Source: Litoditis marina (Eukaryota; Nematoda; Chromadorea; Rhabditida; Rhabditidae). From it: a stretch of DNA of 64,000 bases. The position numbers and the translations under genes are program-made. The notes below the pieces were generated by a model. It searched no databases. It worked only from the letters and a program-made list of their open reading frames with translations, and was not told the DNA's origin. This document shows, piece by piece, positions 22,860-34,294 of the stretch. The stretch lies in contig OZ038434.1 in NCBI GenBank assembly GCA_964036275.1, positions 6,281,060-6,345,059 of the forward strand, written 5' to 3'. Within the stretch, counting starts at the first letter, position 1. Every line of letters begins with the position of its first letter.

Positions 22860-23805
22860 TGGACGCTGTCATGTGTTTGACACACAGCAGCATGTCGTTC
22901 TCTAACCCTGCTGCTTAGTATGTGATTTGAATTATCAGAGGAGAAAGATTGATTTTCACATATCACATGAAGTTGATGTTGTAAAGGGCTTACAGAAATT
23001 TGGAACTGTACGTAAAATATTCTACTTAGAATTCGATAGCAACTTCTTACCGTCTAGGTAAACTTCGCGGTTTACCCCGTCCATTCATTTTCTTCAGTCG
23101 AAGAAACCATTCCGTTCCCTCATCTGATTGATCTGTCTGCTGCTATCAAATGGGAGTGACACTTTCCAAAATTCATTTTCGAAACGACTTTTCGAAGCTT
23201 GGGTTCCTGAACCAGGAAAGAAACTCTTGTTTTTCAGAAATTATTCATTCAGGAACCTTTTTAGATGCAGTTTCTCCTTCGATTGTGCCCAGGCGGGAGA
23301 TTTTTGAAGTTGAACAAGGGTACACAATAGAACACAGAAGTCTCACTGTTGTAGGAGAGCTTGTAGTGATCTGAAACAGACTGAAATATCTCATTAGAAC
23401 TGTAAAGTCTATGCAATATTCATAGCTCAACTCAAAATCTCAAAGCGTATTCAATTTTTCATTCTCGACTGTTTCAAGATCGAGCTCCCTCTTGGTTTAT
23501 ACTTTTGTTCTAATTAGAAATATTTTAATAACTTTCGGAAACTCTAGTACAGTCTTATATAGTATAAATATATGAGTTCCCTGAAGTACTTTGTCGTGTA
23601 ACTTTCAATTCGTACAATTCCTTGTGCTAGATGTTCTCAGTTTCAATCTTCGTACAATGTGAGCCTGCCTGATTAGCATAGAGATATCCACGCTGTTGTT
23701 AACATGTTTACGTGAGTTGCAAAACGCTTCCCCTCTCTAGTTTCATTCCCATTCATTTTCGTTCCACTGAAATGTTGCTTACATATTTCTCTGTACAAGG
23801 TAGGC
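22860..23805. repeat. Segmental duplication block, copy 1
   Basis: It matches 27400-28347 at an offset of about 4,542 bp. The first ~200 bp show scattered differences; from about 23165 to 23805 I can find none. Homology stops abruptly after TTTCTCTGTA. The ORFs inside (for example 23150-23374) look incidental. Confidence 0.85.
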
Positions 23806-24029
23806 GCCGGCGGCTAAAGCCGCCTCCTCCTCCCTTGTTTTAACTCCATGCTGGCGAGAGCTTCTCGGAGTATTTGTCCAATTTTCACCCTATTTGCCGA
23901 CGACTTATCAACCATTTAAATCACGTTTTTCTCAACGTGGGGCGCAATAGTTTCTACAACATTTAGAGCCACACTCTACCTAACATGGAGCGCAACATTT
24001 CTCCCTGACATACTTACATAGAACACGAC

Positions 24030-24225
24030 TTCCTCCCCAACATAGAGCGCGACCTCTCTTCTCCCTAACATAGAGCGCGACATATCTTCCTAACAAAGAG
24101 CGCGACATATCTCCCTAACAAAGAGCGCGACATCTTTCCCTAACATAGAGCGCGAAATCTCTCCCTAACATAGAGCGCGAGACCTTTCTTTCACATAGAG
24201 CGCGACAATTATACCTAACAGAGCG
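24030..24225. repeat. Minisatellite, unit about 25-29 bp (CCCTAACATAGAGCGCGACAT)
   Basis: About seven imperfect units of CTAACATAGAGCGCGACAT with variable CTCTCC-type spacers. Older, more divergent units extend left to about 23930 (AACATGGAGCGCAAC). Confidence 0.8.
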
Positions 24226-24693
24226 TGAGTGAGTTCCAATTCATCCAATTCAATTCTTTTCATCCAATTCAATTCTATGGAATTAGTGCTCAATTCTTTA
24301 CAACTCCGATTCCAGTTTAATTCAATCCTTATTTTTGCTCATCTGTACAATGTCCTTCGGGCTGGCAAATATACTCACTTACGCACTTTTATCCGATCAA
24401 TTGCTTTCTTCGTTGGGGAAATGGAGACTGTAACTGATTGAAGCTTGTCCTGTGATAAGAGTCGAATGAATATCATCGTATTCTGTGAAGTTTTCCGACT
24501 TTTTCAGCAGCTAAGTTGAAAAGGTTTTAGGGGAACATTTTTCGGACGATCTGTAGAAGGGACTTGGATTTGCACTACTACTCGTATGATGAGCATCAGG
24601 TTTCGTTGTATCGTCTTTCTAGTTTATGAGATTTTTTCCAATGCTCCCCGAGGAATTCGTATCTGTCATAGAGAGTTCAAGCATACCTACGAA

Positions 24694-24818
24694 AAGTAAA
24701 TTATAAAGTCACGTAAAGTTAGCATTTCAATGAGGCATCGTGCACTTTGTCATTGCACGTTTCTAGGTTCGGCTGTGTTTACATGTTTTCCGTGACTGTG
24801 CAAGTGACCCATAGTATA
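24694..24818. repeat. MITE family TACTATACTGTTAGTCA, copy 2 (reverse)
   Basis: Reverse-oriented relative of 18835-18968, sharing GTGCACTTTGTCATTGCACG and the GTCACGT termini. Confidence 0.55.
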
Positions 24819-24975
24819 CATGTTATCTTGGTTTGTTTCATGTTTTAGCGCTGTTAGAAAACGTTTCATGATCATTATTATTACGGTATTTCGGTTAACA
24901 CAAAACTCGAGACATAACCTAAACTTGAAAACACATAATGTTCACATTTATTGCTGCCAGTTATAATAATGTATT

Positions 24976-26524
24976 TCACTCGTGGTGGAATCCAGTGTGT
25001 CTTTTGGCTCTTCCTCCGGTTATCTTTTTTATTGCTTCCTCTGGAGTTTCACCAGTGTACACACCGTACAAGTAGGACAGGAGACTTGCCGCCTGAAAGT
25101 TGTTTGAGGAATCTTGAATGTTCCCAACTCGGCCAATATTTGCAAACTTCTCGTGGAGGCAATAGGTCATAATAATTGACTACTTTATCACGTCAACCTT
25201 CTATCAGACGGTGTACCATACGTTCAAAAAACTCATGATATACCTCATGAGCTTTATTTCACGTGCTTCTGATGAGACTACATTGGTTGTTATGCTACAA
25301 TCTCGGGAGCTCACGAGTTCGCTCATGAAGTATCTCATGAGAAACTCTTATGAACTTCACATGACTTCACATGAGGTTGGAGGGGTTGGTACGCCGCCTG
25401 AGAAGAGAAGATTGCAAACTATCTTCAATCATGGGCAAATTGCTAGATATATTAGTTTTTCTTCTTTGGATTGCGTTCCCTACAGCATGCAGAAAATTGA
25501 AAATGCACTTTCAGTTTTAATATGAGTTCCAAAGGCCGGTTGCACAGTTATTCCGGTACAGTACTACAACTCTCTCGGGAAAAGGTACACAAATAACGGA
25601 GAAACTGCCAATAAACTTCTTGAAACGTCTGCACAGCTGGGAACAAAAACTAATCTGGGTAGCGCTCCGCGCTGCGCACAATTACCTTAGAGGAATCGGC
25701 TTCGAGGTCTTGATCAGCTTTCACCATCTGCATTAGCGACGACTTTTTATTATGGAGAACCCCGAATAGTTTGTTGTGCTTCTCCGACATGGACGAGATC
25801 ACGTCATTGACTTTCTTCTTTATTTTGTCATTTTTTAGCACAGACGTCAATATGTTGATGAATTTATTAATGTCATCCTGAAAGCTTGCTTGGAATGATC
25901 ACGTGACACCGTTTGCATCGTTTTTCTGTAGTTCGAAGGGATTCGAGCAATATCGAGTCTCAGCTTTTGAGCAAAGTCAAGTAAGTGTTCGAGCGGAATC
26001 GAGTTTTCGAACTTTAGAAAGTTGTCGAGTTATGTGGAAAATCACATTTTTGAGCAGAATCGAGTTTGTTTCTACTCGAAAATTTTCGAGTTAAAATTGT
26101 TAAATGTTAAAAAACTATTACACATTTGATAGAATCACTAATTTCACCGTACTATCTACAGAAAAAAAACTCATTTCTGTCTATACAAACAAACCTGGGA
26201 AATCGGTGTCTCGGTAGCACTAGTATCTGATGAAACTGTTACAAAGCACTAAAAGATAAAATTTAACATGGTTAATTAACTCACTTCGATGTTATACTTG
26301 GCGGCAAACTCTCTCAGCTCTTTTGTCATAGCGTTGAAAGGTTTGTCCGTTTGAATGATGAGCCTGAACTCCTGGTGGGCCTCTTTAGGTATGGTTTTCA
26401 GGGTTTCTTTAAGCCTCAGTTCCTTTTCCTTCTTGGGTGGTCCCCCACGACCACCCTGCTTCCCGTCTTTTCCAAAACAGGTGACACCAACGAATAGGAA
26501 CACAACGAGAAGGAAGTACTTCAT
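24976..26524 (-). CDS. SXP/RAL-2 family (DUF148) secreted protein B
   Basis: Exons 26285-26524, 25686-25877 and 24976-25092 give 182 residues. Signal peptide MKYFLLVVFLFVGVTCFG is followed by a Gly/Lys-rich KDGKQGGRGGPPKKEKE segment, then the SXP/RAL-2 helices with IPKEAHQEFRLIIQTDKPFN, AAKYNIE at the first junction and VNDVISSMSEKHNKLFGVLH in exon 2; the tail ends RAKRHTGFHHE. ATG is preceded two bases upstream by TTTTCAG. Compared with gene A it has a longer N-terminal linker and a strongly diverged start of exon 2, although the flanking DNA of the two genes is nearly identical. Function within the family is not established. Confidence 0.88.
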
Positions 26525-26582
26525 TTCTGAAAACTGGGTAGATTTAGGCGCTGTGCTTGCTCTCGGAAAGAGCCCTCGGGTA

Positions 26583-26706
26583 TTAAAGAAGGACGATTAT
26601 GTGGACCAATCTCAACGTTTCAGTCCTTTAAACTGCAATACATTTTTCAATTGCAGTTTAAGGGATCGACGTCTTGGAATAGGTCCATATAACCATCCCA
26701 CTTTAA
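26583..26706. repeat. TTAA-flanked palindromic MITE, copy 3
   Basis: TTAA at 26583-26586 and 26703-26706 bound arms AGAAGGACGATTATGTGGAC and the mirrored GGTCCATATAACCATCCC. It is of the same family as the RFC4 intron copies and lies just upstream of SXP gene B. Confidence 0.8.
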
Positions 26707-26967
26707 ACAAGAATTTAAGGAGCTCCAGAGATACAGGAACAAGTGTGTACCCGCATCTCAAGTAGGTACACGCGTTCACGCTCTACCACGTGCTTGGGTT
26801 TGTTAGGCTCTTGCCTTCTACACACATAAAGCGAAGATTTCGAGTTCTATGGAAACGAGGTGAAAACTAGGTATTGCACTTGGAGCAATGTTTTCGTGTT
26901 TTTATCATCTCAAAGTTGAGAGTATTTAGAGAACTACCAACACGGAACTGAAAAAAAAAAGTTAAGT

Positions 26968-27204
26968 GAAAGCATGTTAGTCTAGAGAAAGTGTCAACTG
27001 TTCAACGAAAACTTGGAAGAATGAGATGGAGCCCTCACCGCGAGTCTTTTCAATGGCGATTCGCCCGTTCAGAATAACTGATTTGAATCAAAATCGCCAT
27101 TTATCGAATCTGAGAATTCAGCCAGCTCATCGGAATTTTCTAGCCGCACTGCAAACAGGTCCACATGGAAGTTTCCCGAATTGAGTTGCTGAGAAGGGAA
27201 GAGA
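26968..27204. promoter_or_regulatory. Conserved SXP upstream block (gene B)
   Basis: Contains GTTCAACGAAAACTTGGAAG, CGATTCGCCCGTTCAGAATA and CCACATGGAAGTTTCCCGAA. It starts about 440 bp upstream of the gene B start codon. Confidence 0.5.
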
Positions 27205-27399
27205 AAAGCTTTAAAAAAGTTTTGTCTGTGTTTTCTTACTATTCCGCAGACCTGTTTATAGAAAAAACAATCAAAACTACAAGAAGAACTTTCAATCTAA
27301 GGCAGCACCGTTGGTAGGTCTACACCGATTTCCTATCGTTGCAAGTATTCATTTCTCTATCTAGAAGGAGTTGTACAAATTCCACAATAGTATACATAT

Positions 27400-28347
27400 T
27401 GGACGCAGTCATGTGTTTGACACACAGCAGCATGTCGTTCTCTAACCCTGCTGCTTAGTATGTGATTTGAAGAGTATCAGAGGAGAAAGATTGATTTTCA
27501 CATATCACTTGAATTTGAGGTTGTAAAGGTCTTACAGAAGTTTGTAACTCTACGTAAAATATTCTACTTAGAATTCGATAGCAACTTCTTACCGTCTAGG
27601 TAAACTTCGCGGTTTACCCCGTCCATTCATCATCTTCAGTCGAAGAAACCATTCCGTTCCCTCATCTGATTGATCGGTCTGCTGCTATCAAATGGGAGTG
27701 ACACTTTTCAAAATTCATTTTCGAAACGACTTTTCGAAGCTTGGGTTCCTGAACCAGGAAAGAAACTCTTGTTTTTCAGAAATTATTCATTCAGGAACCT
27801 TTTTAGATGCAGTTTCTCCTTCGATTGTGCCCAGGCGGGAGATTTTTGAAGTTGAACAAGGGTACACAATAGAACACAGAAGTCTCACTGTTGTAGGAGA
27901 GCTTGTAGTGATCTGAAACAGACTGAAATATCTCATTAGAACTGTAAAGTCTATGCAATATTCATAGCTCAACTCAAAATCTCAAAGCGTATTCAATTTT
28001 TCATTCTCGACTGTTTCAAGATCGAGCTCCCTCTTGGTTTATACTTTTGTTCTAATTAGAAATATTTTAATAACTTTCGGAAACTCTAGTACAGTCTTAT
28101 ATAGTATAAATATATGAGTTCCCTGAAGTACTTTGTCGTGTAACTTTCAATTCGTACAATTCCTTGTGCTAGATGTTCTCAGTTTCAATCTTCGTACAAT
28201 GTGAGCCTGCCTGATTAGCATAGAGATATCCACGCTGTTGTTAACATGTTTACGTGAGTTGCAAAACGCTTCCCCTCTCTAGTTTCATTCCCATTCATTT
28301 TCGTTCCACTGAAATGTTGCTTACATATTTCTCTGTATATTACTTCT
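27400..28347. repeat. Segmental duplication block, copy 2
   Basis: Partner of 22860-23805. Homology ends after TTTCTCTGTA, where AT-rich unique sequence begins. Confidence 0.85.
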
Positions 28348-28682
28348 ATCCTTACATTTTATCGCACCAATGTGGTAAATATTTTTTATAGAAATGTAGT
28401 AAGTACACTTATACACTGAAATATATTCTGAAAATATGTTATGCGTTGTGGATATATTTTGTCTATGAATGTGCTAGTATCTGGTAAAATTCACTTTTCA
28501 CATTTTCTAACACATTTAGTCAATATTGTTTTGTATATCCTCGTAGGTGTTACACAAAAAAAGAAAAAGATATGTACTGTAAAATTCTTCTGCCTTTAAG
28601 CTGCTTGTTATTCAATTAACCTATTTCTCATCAGTTCTCCTTTCAGTGTCTCTCTCAACAAATTTTCCCCCGCATCGAGAAT

Positions 28683-28899
28683 ACTGATGAGATCGTTCTC
28701 ATGAGAGTTTGCCCCGGCGAGTGGCCATGAGACTGCCCGACCTCGGTCCATGATTGGTCCCTCAATGGAATATGGGGAAGGGACTTGGGGAAGCGCTCTA
28801 CCCGTTGCCATACCAATTTGGTCGGTTGTTGGTTTAACCTGGCTCAGCACCCTACCCATTTCTCGGTCCCATATCAGCAAACTGGATTGAAACGAACTC
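28683..28899. repeat. Triplicated ~220-bp block, copy 1
   Basis: Begins ACTGATGAGATCGTTCTCAT and contains CCCCGGCGAGTGGCCATGAG, CCTCGGTCCATGATTGGTCC and AGCGCTCTACCCGTTGCCAT. Other copies: 29975-30210 and 36478-36713. A minus-strand reading frame is open in copies 1 and 3 but shifted in copy 2 by one base, so coding is doubtful. On the plus strand the block immediately precedes the candidate transcript at 30342. Confidence 0.8.
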
Positions 28900-28935
28900 A
28901 GAAAAGGAATCTGCACACTGACAGGTAAGTCTCAA

Positions 28936-29974
28936 TTGTCTGTTGAACAATTAGTTTTCATCGAAAGTTGTCATTGCCATCAATCTTTTTGCTTTGCTAA
29001 GTCCACACTGCCAGTCTCTTTCTGTTGTTACCGCATAGTCGACCTAGTTTATATCATTCTTATTGTAGGTCAAATAACCAATTTTCGGTTTTTTCAGCTG
29101 CGTACCTGGATAAAAATTTGTGTGTGGAAAGCTGGAAAGTATTCTGCGAACAAGAAGTGTACGCCATCAGAAACTATGAGATTCACCATCTACAATCTGC
29201 ATCCACCTTCTCGTCGGCATTTCGTCGCGTAATACTCTATGAAGTATTTGAAACCCTTAGACTAGTTCATTCGATTTGTTTTATCATTTGGGATCTAGAC
29301 CATCTGGACGGTTTACACATGTAACCAGGTTGAAATTTAACCAAACTATTGGTTGATTTCAAATGCGAACTTGTTGACAGTGCGACTTTCCGTTATGCAA
29401 AGTGATTTTGGTTGCATTTGAGTTGTAATCGGGTTGCAGTTGGAATCAATCAATAGTACACATGAAACCGTGTTGCATTTCGGTTGCATTCAACCCGGTT
29501 GTTTGCGTAATTGGCTACCTAACTTACGTTCCGGTCATTTACATTATGCTTATACATAGAAATAAAAACTTATGACCAGAATGAGATGAGATGGCAACAA
29601 TTTGACCAGAATGAGATGAGATCCTCGATCAGGTTGAGCTCATCACTTGCATGACTTTGCTACGGTGCCAGCTGTTTACGGTATCAATTCTTGTAGTGAA
29701 TGGTCCCACTCGAACTCATGAGCAATTCTCACGACAGCACTGTGCAAACTATTTTGCCCGCCAATACCGAGCCTACATCTATCACTTACCGTATGTGCGC
29801 TCTTGTTCCTAGGAGAACCGAATACACAGGAGAAAGTCAGAGTACAGTAATATCTGTGCTGTTTTATTGCGGCTGAATCGTTAAACGATGACATACTAAT
29901 TTAACCGTTGACAAGTAATACTAGTTTATGATTCATTATTTCTTCAGGCTCGGGTTAACTCTCCAACTTCACAT
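28936..29974. other. Repeat-derived region, one possible exon
   Basis: A plus-strand exon-like stretch (about 29099-29240, after TTTTTTCAG) reads AAYLDKNLCVESWKVFCEQE and onward to a possible donor, but no partner exon with a start codon was found. 29325-29505 is a partly inverted set of GGTTGCATTT/AACCCGGTTG words. 29560-29620 repeats CCAGAATGAGATGAGAT. Confidence 0.35.
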
Positions 29975-30210
29975 GCTGATGAGATCGTTCTCATGAGAGT
30001 TTGCCCCGGCGAGTGGCCATGAGACTGCCTGACCTCGGTCCATGATTGGTCCCTCAATGGGATATGGGAAAGGGACTTGGGGAAGCGCTCTACCCGTTGC
30101 CATACCAATTTGGTCGGTTGTTGGTTAACCTGGCTCAGCACCCTACCCATTTCTCAATCCCATATCAGCAAACTGGATTGAATCGAGCTCAACTGGAGAT
30201 GGGAAATGGT
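29975..30210. repeat. Triplicated ~220-bp block, copy 2
   Basis: Same landmarks as 28683-28899, with one base missing in GGTTAACC (GGTTTAACC elsewhere). It ends at GGAGATGGGAAATGGTTCCAG/GTACGT, a possible first exon of the transcript below. Confidence 0.8.
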
Positions 30211-30589
30211 TCCAGGTACGTCGCTTTTTTTCAATCTAGTAGAATTCTTCGTTTTTGTTGCATTGACTTACCTTTTCTGTAGTATAAGTTGTCTCTGTTA
30301 GGGGAACTTTATGAAAAATAGCAGAATTACGTATATTCCAGCGTTGAATGGGGATTTGAGCAACTGGTATGAAAAGGAGGTGTCGCACCACAGAGAATCG
30401 TTTGTACCAATCATCCGTCATCGATTCAGTTCTACCACGTCATCAGGTAAGAATTTTTTTTAAAGTTTGGCTCGGCGAAGTTTGCTTTTTATCAGCGAGA
30501 AAATGTTTCTCACATCATTTCATAATGCAGAAAGGCCCAGTGTGTACGATATATTGTTCTGAGAGGTATGCCACAACTATTCTGCTCGA

Positions 30590-30652
30590 TCTGTAGTTTA
30601 AGATCCAGCTGTCTTTCAGTGCTACTGCAAAACTCTGCTGCATCAAACTACA
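30590..30652. repeat. GTAGTTTGATC-type hairpin
   Basis: CTGTAGTTTAAGAT faces GCATCAAACTACAT. A worn homologue lies at 36866-36927 in the duplicated block. Confidence 0.6.
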
Positions 30653-30810
30653 TCTCCCTCCAACAATAGTTTTTCTCGAAGACTTGTTAGAATTTGCCAG
30701 TCCAATTATTTTTGATAGCTACGCTAGCCCTCGCCTACATCTGGCATGAGGCATTCAGATATCTTGGAAACGCAGTCGGCTGACGAGCTAAAAGGAGTGA
30801 CTGAAGCTGG

Positions 30811-30880
30811 GTTGTAGTTTGATCTCGAAACATGCAGTCATTTACAAATTTTGCCCGAAAACAACGGGATCAAACTACAA
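30811..30880. repeat. GTAGTTTGATC hairpin
   Basis: GGTTGTAGTTTGATC (30810-30824) and GGGATCAAACTACAA (30866-30880) form inverted arms of about 13 bp. Confidence 0.75.
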
Positions 30881-31789
30881 ACAGGATGGAATAGGCCTAC
30901 GTACACCGTACTGCCTTTCTCTGGCTGGAGCGAACCCTATAGTCGCAGTTTCCCCAGCCTCTAATGCAATGACAGTTTACGCTGTGGTCTAGGCATAGTT
31001 CTTCTCATTTCTACATGGAGTTTAACCGTAACTCCCGGATTCAATTCGTATTTGAGTACATGAGTTCACCATATTTGGAACAATCGAAACCTCCGACTTT
31101 TTATATTAAAAACACCATACTGCATTTTCAGGATTCTAAGTAAAATGATGTGGACCATACGTAAGATCACCATGTTTTGTTAATGATTTATTCATAATAC
31201 TTATATGTATGCTAGTCATTCCAGATTGGCCTCCTGACTTGTCCTGCCGGTCATCTGTACATCTCACGAGATGTTTGGCTGTACGTCGGATTGCTCTATC
31301 GATGAACTACACTGGAATAAACTGGTAAGACATCAATCTCCAATTATTGTTCTATGTCAATGAATTGGTTCTCTGGGAGCCTCGCCATGTTGTTGTATTG
31401 TTGGTTTTGTTGGTGCAAACTGAGCGGAGGTGGTAAGATGACATATCATTGTTCGATTGATTGCTTGTATCCAATTATCGGAAAAAGACAGCGCTTCAGT
31501 GTTTACAAATAATAATTAGTTTTACCGAAGAGTATCAAATTGATCAGTTAGATTGAAATTCAGTGTATAAACGTGTTCCTCAGATTTTCGCCCATTTCAA
31601 TCTACAGTTTTACGTTGTGTTTTTGTTCGCAAACACATAATTATTCTCACCTTAACGGCTTTTCTATTTCCAGTCGTCCAAGGACCAGCAAGGATTCAGG
31701 AAAGTTCTGGATTTCATCTATGATCCGACAACTCAAGTACTGCAGTAAATCGATGGTTGAACAAGTTCAGACAGTGTTGTCATCTGAAG

Positions 31790-32097
31790 GTAGGTTCCTT
31801 AAAAGAGAACATGACGAATTTTCGTTGTGTTGATTATTTTTTCTGTGTTCATTTGGACGAAAAGTATTGAACAGACAACCTGAAGGCTAGTGGGCTAGTG
31901 GCCGTATTCACAGAGCTCCAATAGTTGGAGGCAAACTCAAAGTCAGCAAAATTTGAGCAAAACCGTTGCATGTTTTGATGACCTTTGACCTTCTAACCCA
32001 AAATTGTTCACATATATTCACGTATGTGTACCTAATTAAATGCCATAGGACGACCTTATTAAGGACTAAGAATGTTGGGTTAAAGAGCTTGCGTTGG
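31790..32097. other. Non-coding stretch of the duplicated block
   Basis: Related to sequence around 38600-38700 and 39560-39620 (TGTGTACCT..AAATGCC..AGGA). No ORF of note. Confidence 0.4.
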
Positions 32098-32718
32098 TGG
32101 TATAGTTCGTTTCACCCATCGATAGCACCCAGTTACAGTACATTTTAGTGGGCTGAGTCAATTGTGTTGGAAAGTTTCCAACAGCGATCGGCCTAATCGA
32201 AATTGTGCACCAGCTGGGTGTTGAACTCAGCTGGGAAAGGTGTCGCGGCGCCCACAAGCAGCCGGCCATCTGAACATGATCGCCGAAAATAAGAAACAGT
32301 GATATCCAACCATCTTTTCTGGCCGTTTTTCAAACCTAATTTTATCGCACAAAAAGTTGTTTTAATTACTCCCCAATTATGTGGTAACCTTTTGTATACA
32401 AAATATGTGCAAAAAACTCGAAATAACCACTTTTTGGATTTTTATTTGTAATGAAAAGACTGGCAAGCTGCCATATCAGTCGCCTGCAACACTCAGAATG
32501 ACTAGCGCCAATTTTCTGCAATTGGCCAGCTACAAAAACGAGAGAGCATGCAGGTCAATGACGCGCAGACAGGCTAGGACAGTCTGCGTCTCTCTGACCT
32601 GCACACTCTCTCGTTCAGCCAATAAAAAAGTGGCTGGCCAATTGGCTGGGAATTGTCTGAGCAGTAGGGTGCGCTCGGCCAGCATGGCTGACTGCTATCG
32701 ATGGGTGAAACGAACTAT
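32098..32718. repeat. Nested inverted-repeat element (~620 bp)
   Basis: Outer arms GGTATAGTTCGTTTCACCCA (from 32098) and its reverse complement (ending 32718) enclose an inner pair: GGCCAGCTACAAAAACGAGA near 32522 and the mirrored ...CTCTCGTTCAGCCAAT near 32607. No transposase ORF is visible, so it is a candidate non-autonomous DNA transposon. Confidence 0.65.
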
Positions 32719-33230
32719 ATCCAAAACCCCACTCGCTCTCTGTCCTCCTAAGTGTTTTTTGTCTGACTGTCTTGAAACCTGAACTGTTCATGGGTGCTAC
32801 TTTTAATCACAGTTATTGTAGTTATCGGAACACAGATTTGTAGTTTGGTCATAGAACGCATCAACTTCTTTAATTATATGCGAGAACTCCCAATAAATAG
32901 CTACAAGCACAGCAGACTGGATAAAACTGACCATAGCTAAGTGCTTAACCCCTAGAGACCTCTGTATATAAAATTCACCTTTGCTTTATAAAGTTTAGCC
33001 TATACGGTGAATGTTGCCAATTCCCACTGTACTTTTAGTTTGATCCCGCTGTTGTTTGGTTGACTTTCGTGAATTATAGCGTATGCTGACATCGAAAACT
33101 GCAACAAAATTTGGCCACTCCCTATATTCAGAGTCGCCACTCTCCCGCACATGAGTTTTGCGCACTGTTTCGTACACTATTGAAACACAACGGAATATTT
33201 GTTTTTAGATTTGAATTTTTTCGCGCACTT

Positions 33231-33700
33231 AAAGGGACCGTACCTCTATAATGTGCAATATAGACAATGTTTGAGGAATTAAAAAAGCCATTTATTCTGT
33301 TTTGAGATGAAATTGTATACCTCACGTACAGAGAGTTCAGAAAACCACATTATTACGGAGCAAAATAGAAGCCAACAAGATTTGGGTTACTGTAATGCGG
33401 CAATCATTAATCTATCACTGCTTTGTAGTTTTCATGATATTTGCAAATCTTTCTCCACAGATTTCATATTGATAATTTTGGTCATGTTTTGAACATGGTT
33501 TTATAATTATATGGACATTTTGAAAATTTCGTACGTAGGTGAACTCGGCGGTGTATGTACGTGCGCGTGGTCGCGCCGCATTTTCGAGAACACGGAGAAA
33601 GACAGGATATTGACACCTGTATGAATGATTTTGGTTTTTTAATGTGAACAATATCGACTACTCAGCTCGAACCTTCAAATTAAAGAGGAACGGTCCCTTT
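33231..33700. repeat. Inverted repeat pair around ~470 bp
   Basis: AAAGGGACCGTACCTCT (33231-33247) is inverted at 33684-33700 with one mismatch. It may be the ends of a worn element. The giant GT tract begins 25 bp outside the right arm. Confidence 0.5.
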
Positions 33701-33723
33701 AAAGGGCAATTATAGGGAAATGA

Positions 33724-34231
<508 letters not shown>

Positions 34232-34294
34232 AGTCGCCGCTCTCTCTAGAAATCAAAAGTACATGATAGGAATAGGAACGTTTATTATTTCCGT

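Larger units (their letters stand above)
30342..31789 (+). pseudogene. Unrecognised duplicated plus-strand gene, copy E (probably decayed)
   Basis: Exon-like pieces with clean splice signals: 30342-30446 (LNGDLSNWYEKEVSHHRESF...), 31225-31324 and 31674-31789. The last two have homologues in the block at 37970-38588. In the frame kept open in both last exons the residues read CRPRTSKDSGKFWISSMIR...KYCSKSMV, but exon 31225-31324 has a TGA in that frame (31301-31303) where the other copy has TGC. An alternative frame reads SSKDQQGFRKVLDFIYDP and ends at TAA. I cannot decide the true frame and see no known domain. Hairpins of the GTAGTTTGATC type lie in its introns. Confidence 0.3.

Noticed and set aside
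23150..23374. 74-codon ORF identical at 27692-27916
   Set aside because: Identity comes from the recent duplication. There is no start context, splice signal or recognisable domain, and the reverse strand is equally open.
28608..28916. Minus-strand ORF across the triplicated block (MGRVLSQV...)
   Set aside because: A one-base change shifts the frame in copy 2, and flanking residues are not conserved, so coding is not supported.
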